Assembly: GCA_031292255.1 (NCBI GenBank)
Contig: JARLHN010000029.1
Span: forward strand, 93,341 to 157,340
Reading direction: 5' to 3'
Source of the DNA: Oryzomonas sp.
GTDB lineage: Bacteria > Desulfobacterota > Desulfuromonadia > Geobacterales > Pseudopelobacteraceae
DNA: 64,000 nt
Part shown: positions 1 to 8,767 of the stretch, one piece after another
Numbering within the stretch: the stretch's first letter is position 1
Layout of the letters: each line of letters begins with the position of its first letter
Made by a program: the position numbers and the translations under genes
Notes under the pieces: model-generated
The model's database searches: none
Seen by the model: the letters and a program-made list of their open reading frames with translations, nothing else
What the model was told of the DNA's origin: nothing

Positions 1-1103
1 ATCTCATGGCGCTTGGCGGCTTCCACCAGCTCAGCGGGGACGCCGTTAGTTACATACTCCCGGATGATCCTCCTGATGGTCTCCACCATGGGCCGGCCGT
101 CCTCCCCCTGGGGAAATGCCGCCAGGGCAAAACCGTATCCCATCTTGGGCAAGGCGTAACTGTCAAAGCTCGCAGAGAGCGCCTTTCCTTCCGGGACAAG
201 GGCATAGAGGTTGGCGCGCCGGCTGGACAGGACATCCGACAATACCATCCCGGCGGCATAATCGGGGCTCTCCAGCCCCGGGAACCGGTATGCGGTTACC
301 GCCAGCCCATAGGACAGATCCGAGTCAAGCTCCAGTTCGGCAGGCTTGAGGGGAGACAGGTCAATGGGGGTGCGGCTCGGCAGCTTTTTCCCGGGGATCG
401 ATCCGAACAGGCGCTTGACCATCGCCAGGGTTCGTTGCGGGTCAACATTGCCCACGATGACCAGGATCGCGTTGTTCGGCGCATACCAGTCATTGTGGAA
501 CGTCTTGAGCATGGCGCCGGTCGTTTTGTCGAATGAAGGCACCGTGCCAAGGGCGTCATGCTCGTAAGGGGACCCCTCGAACAGCTTGCCCAGCAGACGG
601 GTGCTCAGGATATACTCGGGATCGGACAGGTCCTGAACCACCTCCTGCTCGATGGCCCCGCGCTCCTCTCCCCATGCCTTGTCGGAATCGAGGATTCCGC
701 GCATCCGCACCGCCTCCACGTGAAGAGCGGTCTCCATGTCTTCAACCGGCACGGTAAAGAAGTATTGCGTCAGGGACTGTTCGGTTTGGGCGTTGAAATT
801 CCCCCCCATGGCAGCGATTATGGATGACAACTGATCGGAGGAAAGCCCCGGACTGCCACGGAACATCATGTGTTCCTGGGCATGCGCCATCCCCGGAAAA
901 CCGGGAGGGGCCTCGTTTGAGCCGACGAGGTAGTTGACCTGGGTCGTGACGACCGGGGCCAGTGAGTTCTGAACGATGACCACCCGCAGACCATTTTTCA
1001 GGGTAGCCCTGGTAACCTCGCCGCATAATGCGGGGTTAGCTCCGGCAAGGAGAAAGACGGCCAAGGCGATAACGAGCCCGACATATTTGTTGATCCTGTT
1101 CAT
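1..1103 (-). CDS. M16 family zinc peptidase, N-terminal part (runs off the window)
   Basis: An uninterrupted frame starts at an ATG at 1103 and leaves the window at base 1, giving about 367 residues without a stop. The first 25 or so residues form a hydrophobic signal peptide, so the protein is probably periplasmic. Residues 74-78 read HAQEH, the inverted HxxEH zinc motif of the insulinase/pitrilysin family (H74, E77, H78), and a distal glutamate follows in the helix containing EERGAIEQE. After the catalytic domain comes the usual linker (NNAILVIVGNVDP) and the start of the second M16 domain. The start is the first in-frame ATG before the signal peptide. Substrate unknown; probably peptide turnover in the envelope. 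The C-terminal part cannot be seen. Confidence 0.9.
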   Translation of the reverse strand, partial: MNRINKYVGLVIALAVFLLAGANPALCGEVTRATLKNGLRVVIVQNSLAPVVTTQVNYLVGSNEAPPGFPGMAHAQEHMMFRGSPGLSSDQLSSIIAAMGGNFNAQTEQSLTQYFFTVPVEDMETALHVEAVRMRGILDSDKAWGEERGAIEQEVVQDLSDPEYILSTRLLGKLFEGSPYEHDALGTVPSFDKTTGAMLKTFHNDWYAPNNAILVIVGNVDPQRTLAMVKRLFGSIPGKKLPSRTPIDLSPLKPAELELDSDLSYGLAVTAYRFPGLESPDYAAGMVLSDVLSSRRANLYALVPEGKALSASFDSYALPKMGYGFALAAFPQGEDGRPMVETIRRIIREYVTNGVPAELVEAAKRHE

Positions 1104-1142
1104 TAATCCCTCCCCCGCAACTTGCAGACTGTTTAAAAAATG

Positions 1143-1346
1143 AGGTTGTTCAAAAATAGTCAGATCGTCGCACCCGCAGTATAATCGCCTCAGGCGATTA
1201 TCGGTGACGGAGCGCCAGCGGAGTTCATCCCGAAGGGACAGAACCGGAACGGTTCAGCTAAAGGCACAGAGGGAGGCGTGAGCCTCGCTACGCCGCACGA
1301 AAGAGCCTTCGAGGATGGCGGCGAGACGGCTGTTTTTCAACAACCT
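1143..1346. repeat. MITE-like intergenic repeat with terminal inverted repeats
   Basis: The non-coding gap between the M16 peptidase start and the zinc-binding lipoprotein stop is bounded by aggttgttcaaaaa (1143-1156) and tttttcaacaacct (1333-1346), which are inverted copies matching at 13 of 14 positions. The interior has further short dyads (cctcaggcgattatc, gaggcgtgagcctc). It carries no convincing reading frame. Its look is that of short non-autonomous repeats scattered through Geobacter genomes; that resemblance is from memory and untested. Confidence 0.55.
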
Positions 1347-1353
1347 TCCAAGC

Positions 1354-2325
1354 TTACTTACACTGCAAACCGGTCCTCAGATTGTCAAGGTTCTTTTTCA
1401 TCAGGGAGATGAAGGTTACGCCGTGATCCAGATCATCCTTACTGATATTATGGGCGCCATGAAGCAAAAGTACGGTCGCCCCGGTCTCCATGGCGATCAC
1501 CTCCGAGACGCGCGGCGAAAGAAGCTCCTCGCTGTAAACGAACTTCAGGTCCATGGCTTTCACCTGCTTGACGAGCGCGATCAGTTTGGCCGGCGTCGGT
1601 TCGGCATCGGCGTTTACCGCCGAGGCGGACTCATACCGGAGACCGTAGCGGTGGGCAAGATAGCCGAAGGCGTAGTGGCCGCCATGCAGGAATACCCGCT
1701 TGGCGCAGGTGGACAGCCCGGTCCGGTAATCGTCGTCGAGCCTCTTCAGTTCCGCCTTATAAGCAGCGGCATTGGCCAGGTAATACGCCTTATTGGCCGG
1801 GTCCCTGGCAACCAAAGCCCCGGCGATGTTGTCCACCATGATCTGCGCGTTACCGAAGTCAAGCCAGATGTGCGGGTCCATGCCGCCACCATGGTGGTGG
1901 TGCCCCGTGCCGTCGTGGCCATCGTGTTCGTCCTCCCCACCCTCCTCCCGGCCTGCCTTGAGAAAGGTAACGCCCCTGCTTGAGTCAACCAGCGCCACGT
2001 TCCCGGCATTCAGGCCTTTGACGAAATTCATCGCCCAGGGCTCCATGTACTCGTTGGTAAAGACGAAAAGGTCTGCCTTGGTGATCCTGGCGGCATCGTC
2101 CGGTTTTGGTTCAAAGGAGTGCGCCTCGACGCCCGGAGGGAGGATCAGGCTGACATCCGCCTTGTCCCCGCCGATGGTCCGGGCAAAATCGTACAGTGGA
2201 AACAGGGTCGTCACAACAACCAGCTTTTTCCGGGCCGAAGGGGAAGACGGCGCCTCCTTTTTCTGGCAGGCGCACACCAGCGTCAGGCAGACGAACAAGA
2301 TTACGGCGAACGATATACGCTTCAT
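1354..2325 (-). CDS. Metal ABC transporter substrate-binding lipoprotein (ZnuA-like) with His-rich loop
   Basis: This is a 323-residue cluster A-I (ZnuA/TroA-type) binding protein. Residues 1-20 form a lipoprotein signal with the lipidated Cys at position 20 (VCAC), so it is anchored in the envelope. Likely metal ligands are H69 (VEAHSFEP), H152 (DPHIWLD) and the HGGHYAFGY histidine, with a C-terminal acidic ligand. A flexible insert at about 131-148 is packed with His, Asp and Glu (EDEHDGHDG then HHHH), the metal-trapping loop typical of zinc-specific members. It is separated from the znuBC-like genes by an S9 peptidase gene, so it is an orphan receptor that may share that transporter. Zinc is inferred from the loop. 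Confidence 0.88.
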   Translation of the reverse strand: MKRISFAVILFVCLTLVCACQKKEAPSSPSARKKLVVVTTLFPLYDFARTIGGDKADVSLILPPGVEAHSFEPKPDDAARITKADLFVFTNEYMEPWAMNFVKGLNAGNVALVDSSRGVTFLKAGREEGGEDEHDGHDGTGHHHHGGGMDPHIWLDFGNAQIMVDNIAGALVARDPANKAYYLANAAAYKAELKRLDDDYRTGLSTCAKRVFLHGGHYAFGYLAHRYGLRYESASAVNADAEPTPAKLIALVKQVKAMDLKFVYSEELLSPRVSEVIAMETGATVLLLHGAHNISKDDLDHGVTFISLMKKNLDNLRTGLQCK

Positions 2326-2353
2326 GCGTGAGTCTCCAGTAATTGAATTATTT

Positions 2354-2384
2354 CCTGAATCTGAGAAGACGTCACGGATTCAGG
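2354..2384. other. Perfect 8-bp dyad upstream of the zinc lipoprotein gene
   Basis: cctgaatc (2354-2361) and gattcagg (2377-2384) are exact inverted copies separated by 15 bases, ending 29 bases before the lipoprotein start codon. It may be a leader hairpin or a regulator site. It does not resemble the 19-bp palindrome in front of the other metal operon. Confidence 0.35.
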
Positions 2385-2407
2385 TTATTTTTAACATGGC
2401 GGTCAGT

Positions 2408-2537
2408 AACCGCAACGACGCAAAGGGCGCAAAGAAATTGAACTGTTTATGAAAATAAAGACTCCGACCAAACAGGTGATAGACTTTAATAAGACAACTG
2501 ACCGATTTTCCACCGCGTACTTTGCGTCTTTGCGGTT
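2408..2537. repeat. Intergenic inverted-repeat element, 18-bp ends
   Basis: aaccgcaacgacgcaaag (2408-2425) and ctttgcgtctttgcggtt (2520-2537) are inverted copies matching at 17 of 18 positions around about 95 AT-rich bases with no credible gene. It fills most of the gap between the S9 peptidase stop and the zinc lipoprotein start. The GCAAAGACGCAAAG core is a familiar type of dispersed bacterial intergenic repeat. Confidence 0.55.
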
Positions 2538-2553
2538 CAAATGCTTTTCAGAT

Positions 2554-4470
2554 TTATTTACCGAGGTACTGACTGAAAAATGCCTCCATGGCGCCATAAA
2601 AGTCGAACTGATTTTCCTCATTGTGGAAACCGTGCCCCTCGTTCTCCTTGACCATATACTGAACCGCAACACCGCGTTTCCTTAATGCCTCAACCATCTG
2701 GTCGGATTCGTTCTTGTTCACACGGGGATCGTTGGTTCCCTGTGCGACGAAAAGCGGTGTTTTAATCCTGTCGGCATGGAAGACCGGAGAAGACGCGTTC
2801 AGCAGCTCCTTGTCCTTTTCCGGATCGCCGACCATTTCATGCATCATCTTCAGATACGGCGCCCAGTAAGGGGGAATGGACTTCATGAAGGTGAAAAGGT
2901 TCGCGACGCCGACATAGTCCACAGCGGCGGCATAGAGGTCGGGGGTAAAGGTCACGCCGGCCAACGTGGCATAGCCTCCATAGCTTCCGCCATAGATGCC
3001 GACACGTTTGGGATCGGCAATACCTTCGCGGATGAGCCACGCGACACCGTCGGTGATGTCGTCCTGCATGGTCCGCCCCCACTGTTTGAAGCTTTTTTCC
3101 CAGAAAGCCCTGCCGTAACCCGTGGAACCTCGATAGTTAATCTGGAAAACGGCAAACCCCCGGTTGGCCAGAAACTGGATTTCAGGATTAAAACCCCAGG
3201 AATCGCGACTCCAGGGACCGCCGTGAGGATTGACGATAACAGGGAGATTCCTGGCCTCGCGATTAAGGGGAAGTGTCAGATAGCCGTTAATCTTCAGGCC
3301 GTCCCTCGTTGTATAGGTTACGGCTTGCGTGGTTGCCATATGAGCCGGATCGATGCGGGGATTGATCTCCCCGAGAGTCGTCAGAGTGTCCGACCTGGCG
3401 GAATAGACGTAGCGGGTACCGGGAGTACGGTCGCTGTAGGCTGCCACAATGAACATGTCTTCAGCGAGATTTTCATTCTGGATGACCACCTCATAGCCGG
3501 GCAGTTTCCCTTGAAGCCGGGCAAAGAGGGCTTTGGTTTCAGGGTCGAAGAAATGCCGCTGTTCCTTCCAGGTGTTGAAATTTGCCTGGGTGAGCACCTT
3601 GCGTTTGTGGGAAAAGGACGCGCCATCGAGGTCCACATCGGGATTTTCAAAGAGTGGTTTTGATTCTTCGCCACTGTCCGGATCGAGAATCACGAGCGCC
3701 GTCTTATCCCGTCCGCGGTTTGAGAGGGCATAGAGAGATTTATTGTCGAAGGTGAAGAACAACGGCGCCACCGTGGTGCGGAAGTCCGTGGTCAGTACGG
3801 TCTTGAAAGGGTCCTTCTCCGAAGAACGAGACAGGAGGCTGGTGTTCACGCCATCGGTCGTCGTGGCGATGCGGACCCGGCCCGCATGGTCGGTAAGCCA
3901 CTGCGTGATGTTGCCCGGATTCTGCGCCACCAGCGTGGAATCACCGGTGATCACGTTGATCCGATACACGTCGAAAACCTTCGAATCCCTTTTGTTGTGT
4001 TGTACCAGCACATGGTCAGGGTCGTCTCGCAGATCGTCCACGATGGATGCCCGGATCTTTGGAAGCGGTGTAAGATCCTTTACCTTGCCGCTTAGCACAT
4101 CAACGGAGACAACATGATAGTTTTCGTCCCCGCCGAAGTCTTTGACATAGAGGATGTGGCTGTTCCCCTTCCAGAAGAAGCCTGCGATATCACGCTCCGT
4201 CTCCTCGGTGAGGCGCCTGGCCCTGTTAAAATCCGGCGCTGTGCCGTCCGGCGGCAGGAGCACCACATGCAGGTTTTCCCGTCGTTTGTAAGGCTGCATG
4301 AAGCCAAGCGTTTTCCCGTCAGGAGAGAGACGGAAGAATGAGCGGTCCGGCTTGCCGAAAAAGTCCCGCACATCGTAGCGCTTCAAGGGTTCCGAGGCCA
4401 TGACGGGACTGGCGATAATGGATAACAGCACGACGTTGCAAATGCTGTTTGCGAGTGAGGTATGCCTCAT
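2554..4470 (-). CDS. S9 family serine peptidase (prolyl oligopeptidase / acylaminoacyl peptidase type)
   Basis: The 638-residue product has a signal peptide (to about residue 25, ending near VMASEP), a beta-propeller region (about 30-370) with repeated WxxD-like blades, and a C-terminal alpha/beta hydrolase. The catalytic triad is visible: S496 in GGSYGG, D581 in GTNDPRVN and H613 in EGHGFHNEEN. The HGGPW oxyanion segment precedes it. It should cleave short peptides in the periplasm. AAGGAG sits a few bases before the start. It is transcribed in the same direction as the metal genes on both sides but has clear gaps to each, so a shared job is not implied. Confidence 0.92.
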   Translation of the reverse strand: MRHTSLANSICNVVLLSIIASPVMASEPLKRYDVRDFFGKPDRSFFRLSPDGKTLGFMQPYKRRENLHVVLLPPDGTAPDFNRARRLTEETERDIAGFFWKGNSHILYVKDFGGDENYHVVSVDVLSGKVKDLTPLPKIRASIVDDLRDDPDHVLVQHNKRDSKVFDVYRINVITGDSTLVAQNPGNITQWLTDHAGRVRIATTTDGVNTSLLSRSSEKDPFKTVLTTDFRTTVAPLFFTFDNKSLYALSNRGRDKTALVILDPDSGEESKPLFENPDVDLDGASFSHKRKVLTQANFNTWKEQRHFFDPETKALFARLQGKLPGYEVVIQNENLAEDMFIVAAYSDRTPGTRYVYSARSDTLTTLGEINPRIDPAHMATTQAVTYTTRDGLKINGYLTLPLNREARNLPVIVNPHGGPWSRDSWGFNPEIQFLANRGFAVFQINYRGSTGYGRAFWEKSFKQWGRTMQDDITDGVAWLIREGIADPKRVGIYGGSYGGYATLAGVTFTPDLYAAAVDYVGVANLFTFMKSIPPYWAPYLKMMHEMVGDPEKDKELLNASSPVFHADRIKTPLFVAQGTNDPRVNKNESDQMVEALRKRGVAVQYMVKENEGHGFHNEENQFDFYGAMEAFFSQYLGK

Positions 4471-4566
4471 CTAGGTACTCCTTGCAGGGAATCCGGCATG
4501 GTGTTGCCACCAAGTGCCGCATATTTTCGAATGTAACATACTCTGCCTGCTTTGTCCTGTCGGGTC

Positions 4567-5454
4567 TTATCCGGCAGCCGTGGTCCTGCGGGAGATGATG
4601 ATAGCGGCAACACTCCAGGCTACCGCGTAAAGCGCCCCCAGAAGGACGACATCCGTGGGGCCTACAGGCAAGTCCCACGTATACGCAATGAGAAACCCCA
4701 ACAATGCGACCACGCCGCCAATCAAGGAAGCCATTATGGTGAACTGGTGCATAGTGCGGGCAAACAGGTGAGCCGTCAAAGCGGGAATCAGCAGGAACCC
4801 GAATGCGATCAACGGGCCGACACTAAGCACCGCCATGGAAACGGTCAGGCCGATGAGGACATAGAGCACCACGTCCCATAAAACGACCTTTTTCCGCATT
4901 ATGATCGCCGTTTCGCGGTCGAACGATACGAGGAGCAGTTCTTTGTGGAATAGTCCCAGGATCGCAACCACGAGCGCAAGCGTTGCTGCGGTCAGCACGA
5001 GATCCGAATTTGAGATGGTGATGACTTCCCCTTTCATCATATCCAGCCAACCGATCTCACCATAGGGATTCTTCGCCAGCAATAGGATACTCAATGCGGA
5101 TGCCACGACATAGGCAGTGCCGAGCCGCCCCTCGGGTTGTCCGCGGCCGCGTCGTTCCAGAAACGCCAACAGTAGAATCGCGGACAACGAGAATGTCACC
5201 GAGCCGATGAAGGCGAGCGTGTGAGCGCTGTGCGAGCTGTGTTCGGCCAGCTTGAAACCGAACCACATGGGTAAGGAAAGTGCGATGGCAACACCGGTCG
5301 AGGAGATCTGCGGCAGCGCCACGCCCATGAACACGAGCCGGCGCACCACGAGAAATACGCCGACGAGTGGACAAGCGAGCCCGACGAGCACGCTCGTGTA
5401 GATTGAATTGCGCAACAGAAAATCAGGCGAGAGAATTTGAGAGAGTGTTTCCAT
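4567..5454 (-). CDS. znuB: Metal ABC transporter permease (ZnuB/TroC family)
   Basis: The 295-residue protein is an ABC-3 family integral membrane permease with about eight hydrophobic segments. Typical features are the N-terminal VVRRLVFMGVALPQISSTG loop, the ISNSDL segment and the late LSVGPLIAFGFLLIPALTA coupling region. The reading frame is open upstream into the ATPase gene, but the METLSQ start at 5454 is chosen because it falls one base after the ATPase stop and gives normal family length. Together with the ATPase and the binding protein upstream it forms a divalent-metal importer. Zinc is inferred from context; manganese or iron cannot be excluded from the permease alone. Confidence 0.9.
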   Translation of the reverse strand: METLSQILSPDFLLRNSIYTSVLVGLACPLVGVFLVVRRLVFMGVALPQISSTGVAIALSLPMWFGFKLAEHSSHSAHTLAFIGSVTFSLSAILLLAFLERRGRGQPEGRLGTAYVVASALSILLLAKNPYGEIGWLDMMKGEVITISNSDLVLTAATLALVVAILGLFHKELLLVSFDRETAIIMRKKVVLWDVVLYVLIGLTVSMAVLSVGPLIAFGFLLIPALTAHLFARTMHQFTIMASLIGGVVALLGFLIAYTWDLPVGPTDVVLLGALYAVAWSVAAIIISRRTTAAG

Positions 5455-5455
5455 A

Positions 5456-6169
5456 CTAGACTTCCCCCCTTTCAAACATTTCCGCCACCCGCTCGACTGA
5501 AAGCAGCTCACCTGTCGGGCCACACATGACAGTGCCCTCGTGAAGCCAGATGACATGCCCGGCATAGTGACGCGCCGAAGCGAAATCATGGGTGACGAGC
5601 AGGACGGTAATTTTTCGTTCCTTGTTGATGTGAGAAACAAACTCCAGCACCGCTTTGGTCGCCTCGCGATCCACCCCCGCAGTGGGTTCGTCCAGCACCA
5701 GCACTTCGGGGCGCGTCGCCAAGGCACGCGCTATGAGTACGCGCTGTTTCTGTCCGCCTGAGAGTTCGGCAAAGCGCCGGCCGCCAAACTCTTCGGCACC
5801 CGCAGCGCGAAGGCATTCGCGGGTGAAGTCGCGTTCGCCTGCCGGGACCATGCGTCCCGGCCCAATTCGCCCGTACACGCCCATGAGGGCGACATCGAAC
5901 CCCGTCAGCAGATAAATCGGGTCAAACTGGATTGATTGCGGGACGTAACCGAACACAAGCGGCGCACCCGACGTTGCGGCATCTATGCGGCCGGCGACCG
6001 GCGGAAGCAACCCAAGTATGGTTTTCAACAACGTCGATTTGCCTGAACCATTGACGCCGAGAATGGCCGTGAATGAGGCATCGGCTATAGAAAGCGAGAT
6101 GCCGGACAGCACCGGCTGACTGTTGTAGCCGATGCTCACGTTGTCCAGTGTGATAAGCGCCTTATTCAT
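5456..6169 (-). CDS. znuC: Metal ABC transporter ATP-binding protein (ZnuC-like)
   Basis: The 237-residue ATPase shows Walker A at 38-46 (GVNGSGKST), a Q-loop (GYVPQS, about 75-79), the signature LSGGQ at 136-140, Walker B VLVLDE at 156-161 and the switch histidine in LLVTHDF. It powers the adjacent permease. It lies 51 bases after the binding-protein gene, with a strong stem-loop between them, and ends one base before the permease start, so ATPase and permease are translationally coupled. Confidence 0.92.
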   Translation of the reverse strand: MNKALITLDNVSIGYNSQPVLSGISLSIADASFTAILGVNGSGKSTLLKTILGLLPPVAGRIDAATSGAPLVFGYVPQSIQFDPIYLLTGFDVALMGVYGRIGPGRMVPAGERDFTRECLRAAGAEEFGGRRFAELSGGQKQRVLIARALATRPEVLVLDEPTAGVDREATKAVLEFVSHINKERKITVLLVTHDFASARHYAGHVIWLHEGTVMCGPTGELLSVERVAEMFERGEV

Positions 6170-6177
6170 AGTATGTC

Positions 6178-6210
6178 ATATGCCCGCCCGAACCTGTTGG
6201 GCGGGCATAT
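6178..6210 (-). other. Intercistronic stem-loop between binding-protein and ATPase genes
   Basis: atatgcccgccc (6178-6189) and gggcgggcatat (6199-6210) are perfect 12-bp inverted arms with a 9-base loop. There is no T-run after it in the direction of transcription, so it is not a standard terminator. In binding-protein-dependent operons such hairpins often protect the upstream message and lower downstream expression, giving more binding protein than ATPase; that role is inferred. Confidence 0.7.
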
Positions 6211-6220
6211 CTCCCTCTCC

Positions 6221-7150
6221 TTATCTTTTTGGTGCTGCGGCAACCAGTGTATGGATAATGTAGTCCATCATCTTGATGTACGTTTCCGTGTGCGGCACAC
6301 CGCCCGGCATGATGGGGAGCGTTACCATCGTCGCGCCTGCTTGCTCGGCGATACGTTTCGGCGCCTTTTCAGGGAACTGCGGCTCGCGCACGACGATAGG
6401 CACATGTCCGGCCCTCATAGCCGTGACCAATTCCTGGATATGACGCGGGGTCGGATCGACACCCGGCTTCAGTTCGATGGTCTCGAAGTAGTTCATGCCG
6501 AAACGGGCCGCGAAGTATGGCCAATGCTCGTGATAGGATACGAATTTCGTCCCCCTGATCGGTTTGACCGCTTTCTCCCACTCGACGATTCTGGCATTGA
6601 GTTTGGCGAGATAGGCATCGCGGTTGCGCGTGAATTCGGCCTTGTGCTGCGGCGCAAACGTCACCAGCGCGTTGTAGATGTTCGCGATGGCGGTCTTTGC
6701 CAATACCGGGTCGAGCATGTAGTGCGGATTGCCGTAAGGATGAACGTCCCCCTCGGAATGATCGGTTGATTTGGGTACTTCGCGCGGGATGATCCCCTTG
6801 GAGCAGTCAACATAACCGGGTTTGTTAACCTGGATGCGCGAATTCCTGCTCGCTTCCATGAGCGCCGGAAGGAAGGCATGTTCGCAATCGAACCCCACCA
6901 GGACCAGAAGGTCGGCCCGGTTCATCATCGGTACGAAGCTCGGCTTCATCGGCACTCCGTGGGTGTCTTCGACTCCGGTTGCCAAACTGCGGACCTCGAC
7001 CAGATCTCCCCCAACTTCGCGCGTGAAGTCCGCCAGGTCGGTAAGGGTAGTGACGACCCGGATTTTTGCCGCGTGAGCAGGCAGTGCACCCAGGCACAAA
7101 ACCCCGACCAGCACGATTATCGGGAATATTCGGAACAGTTTTGTATTCAT
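6221..7150 (-). CDS. Metal ABC transporter substrate-binding protein (ZnuA/TroA family)
   Basis: The 309-residue protein has a cleavable signal peptide (LPAHAA, cut near residue 27) and no lipobox, so it is a soluble periplasmic receptor. Candidate ligands are the histidines in EDTHGVP, in HPYGNPHYMLDP and in SYHEHWPYF, plus a C-terminal acidic residue. It lacks the long His-rich loop of the other receptor in this window (1354-2325), so metal choice is less certain. An in-frame TTG at 7156 exists, but the ATG at 7150 is 9 bases from GGAG and is preferred. It follows the barrel gene by 22 bases and feeds the ZnuCB-like transporter downstream. Confidence 0.88.
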   Translation of the reverse strand: MNTKLFRIFPIIVLVGVLCLGALPAHAAKIRVVTTLTDLADFTREVGGDLVEVRSLATGVEDTHGVPMKPSFVPMMNRADLLVLVGFDCEHAFLPALMEASRNSRIQVNKPGYVDCSKGIIPREVPKSTDHSEGDVHPYGNPHYMLDPVLAKTAIANIYNALVTFAPQHKAEFTRNRDAYLAKLNARIVEWEKAVKPIRGTKFVSYHEHWPYFAARFGMNYFETIELKPGVDPTPRHIQELVTAMRAGHVPIVVREPQFPEKAPKRIAEQAGATMVTLPIMPGGVPHTETYIKMMDYIIHTLVAAAPKR

Positions 7151-7172
7151 GGTCAATTTCTCCTTTCAAGCA

Positions 7173-8612
7173 TCAGCGTTGTTGCCAACCATGCGAGTGG
7201 GCGCCAATAATCCACGCCCATTGCAGGTAAACGGCATGATCGGGCCGCAGGCCGAATGCGGCTGTCGATTCGGCGTTGTGGTCGGTGTATGTATACTGGA
7301 GACGGATCTGGTTCCAGTGACTGGTGACCCACGTAACATACGGAGAATACGCGAAAGTTTTGGCTTTCTTGTCCACCGCGTCCTCCACAAATTCGTACAT
7401 GAAACCGGTAGTCCACTGCCGGTCGAACTTGTAGGCCAGGTACGAGTAGAGGCCGAGAGCGCCGACTGAGCCGCCAGGGATGGCGTTTCCCCCTGTATTG
7501 GTTATATCGTAGCGGTTGTCGCTGTAAAGGAGTTCGGTCCCCCAGGTTACGCTATTGAACTGATTGTCGCGGAGCGGCTTGTAGCTTAGCACCAGATCAG
7601 CTCCATAGAGACGGCGTTCGCGCTCAATGAATGTGTTTTTGGCCAGGGTCGCGGGAAAATCGGGATTGCCGCCGGGACCGCCGGGGTCAGCCCACTGCGA
7701 AGCCGTACGTGGGTTCCAAAGACCGGAGATGCCCGGCTCCAGCGAGATATCAGGAGTCAGATCGAAATAGGAGGACAAGCGGCTCCAGAAGTTCAAACCG
7801 CTGAGGTGGCGGAACTCGCCGGGATTGTTGGGAGGATTGTCGCCCCCGAACTGCGTGCCCAGGCCCGTTGTCAGGCTTACATAATGATCGACCGGCAAAA
7901 GCCAGTTCAGCTGCGCCCCGTCGGTCCTCGATTCGCCGCCGATGTATTGGGCAAGCGCCAGCGGGCGATTCACGACCGGGAGTTCATGGTCGTGGATGTA
8001 TCCCAGCCTGCCGAATTCGCCGAAGAACCGGCCCGCCTTCAACTCCAGGTTCCAGGGGAGTGACGTTGTCTGCAAAGCGGCTTCCTCAAGCCCCCAAGCC
8101 AGTTCGCCGGTTACCGGATCGGCCGACCCGTTGGCAACGATATAGGCCTTGGCGAACGGATCGACTGACGCTGCCGCGTTCAACTCCACCGAACGTTGGT
8201 ATACATCAAACCCTCCCGGCCGGTCGCTGCCGGTCTGGGACGGTCCCTTGCCGCGATAGCCGAAGATCGTCTCACCCACGACCCCGATGGCGGGATTGAA
8301 TATGCCGGGTTGAGTCCTGGTCTGGTTTTCGACCACCTTCTCCACCTTCTCTTTCAACTCCTCTACTTGCTGCTGCATCTCCCCGGCCGGCACCGGTTGC
8401 CCGGCAGCAACGCCCTCCGGCTGAGGCGATGGTTGCCGTTTTACCTCGGACTTCAATTCTTCAATCATTTTTCGCTGTTCATCAATGGTCTGTTCCTGTT
8501 TTTTCAGGGATTCCTCAAGAGCTTTTATTCGATCTTCCAGGGTTTGAGCAAATACACCCGTTGAAAACAAGGAAAGGACACAAAACGTGATGAGCGTGGT
8601 TATGACCTTCAT
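7173..8612 (-). CDS. Outer-membrane beta-barrel protein with N-terminal coiled coil, metal-uptake linked
   Basis: The 479-residue product begins with a signal peptide (ending GVFAQ, about residue 23), then a charged coiled coil of about 35 residues (LEDRIKALEESLKKQEQ onward), a Pro/Gln linker, and a long stretch of alternating polar and aromatic residues ending in QWAWIIG, typical of a transmembrane barrel. The start chosen is the ATG at 8612 with GGAGG seven bases ahead, not the longer frame. It is the gene just before the metal-binding protein and importer, so it probably lets metal or metal chelates across the outer membrane. I recognise no named porin family with certainty. Confidence 0.75.
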   Translation of the reverse strand: MKVITTLITFCVLSLFSTGVFAQTLEDRIKALEESLKKQEQTIDEQRKMIEELKSEVKRQPSPQPEGVAAGQPVPAGEMQQQVEELKEKVEKVVENQTRTQPGIFNPAIGVVGETIFGYRGKGPSQTGSDRPGGFDVYQRSVELNAAASVDPFAKAYIVANGSADPVTGELAWGLEEAALQTTSLPWNLELKAGRFFGEFGRLGYIHDHELPVVNRPLALAQYIGGESRTDGAQLNWLLPVDHYVSLTTGLGTQFGGDNPPNNPGEFRHLSGLNFWSRLSSYFDLTPDISLEPGISGLWNPRTASQWADPGGPGGNPDFPATLAKNTFIERERRLYGADLVLSYKPLRDNQFNSVTWGTELLYSDNRYDITNTGGNAIPGGSVGALGLYSYLAYKFDRQWTTGFMYEFVEDAVDKKAKTFAYSPYVTWVTSHWNQIRLQYTYTDHNAESTAAFGLRPDHAVYLQWAWIIGAHSHGWQQR

Positions 8613-8767
8613 GCCGCACCTCCACCTCTTCAGGTCGTCTGAATAAATTGTCAACGATGAATTGCCGAAAGATACCATTATCCCCATGCCATCCGTGATC
8701 AATGACGGCGCACGAGGGCATGACCGGGCTTGCGCCGGGGCTTGGCATCAGTTTTTTCGAGAGGAAT

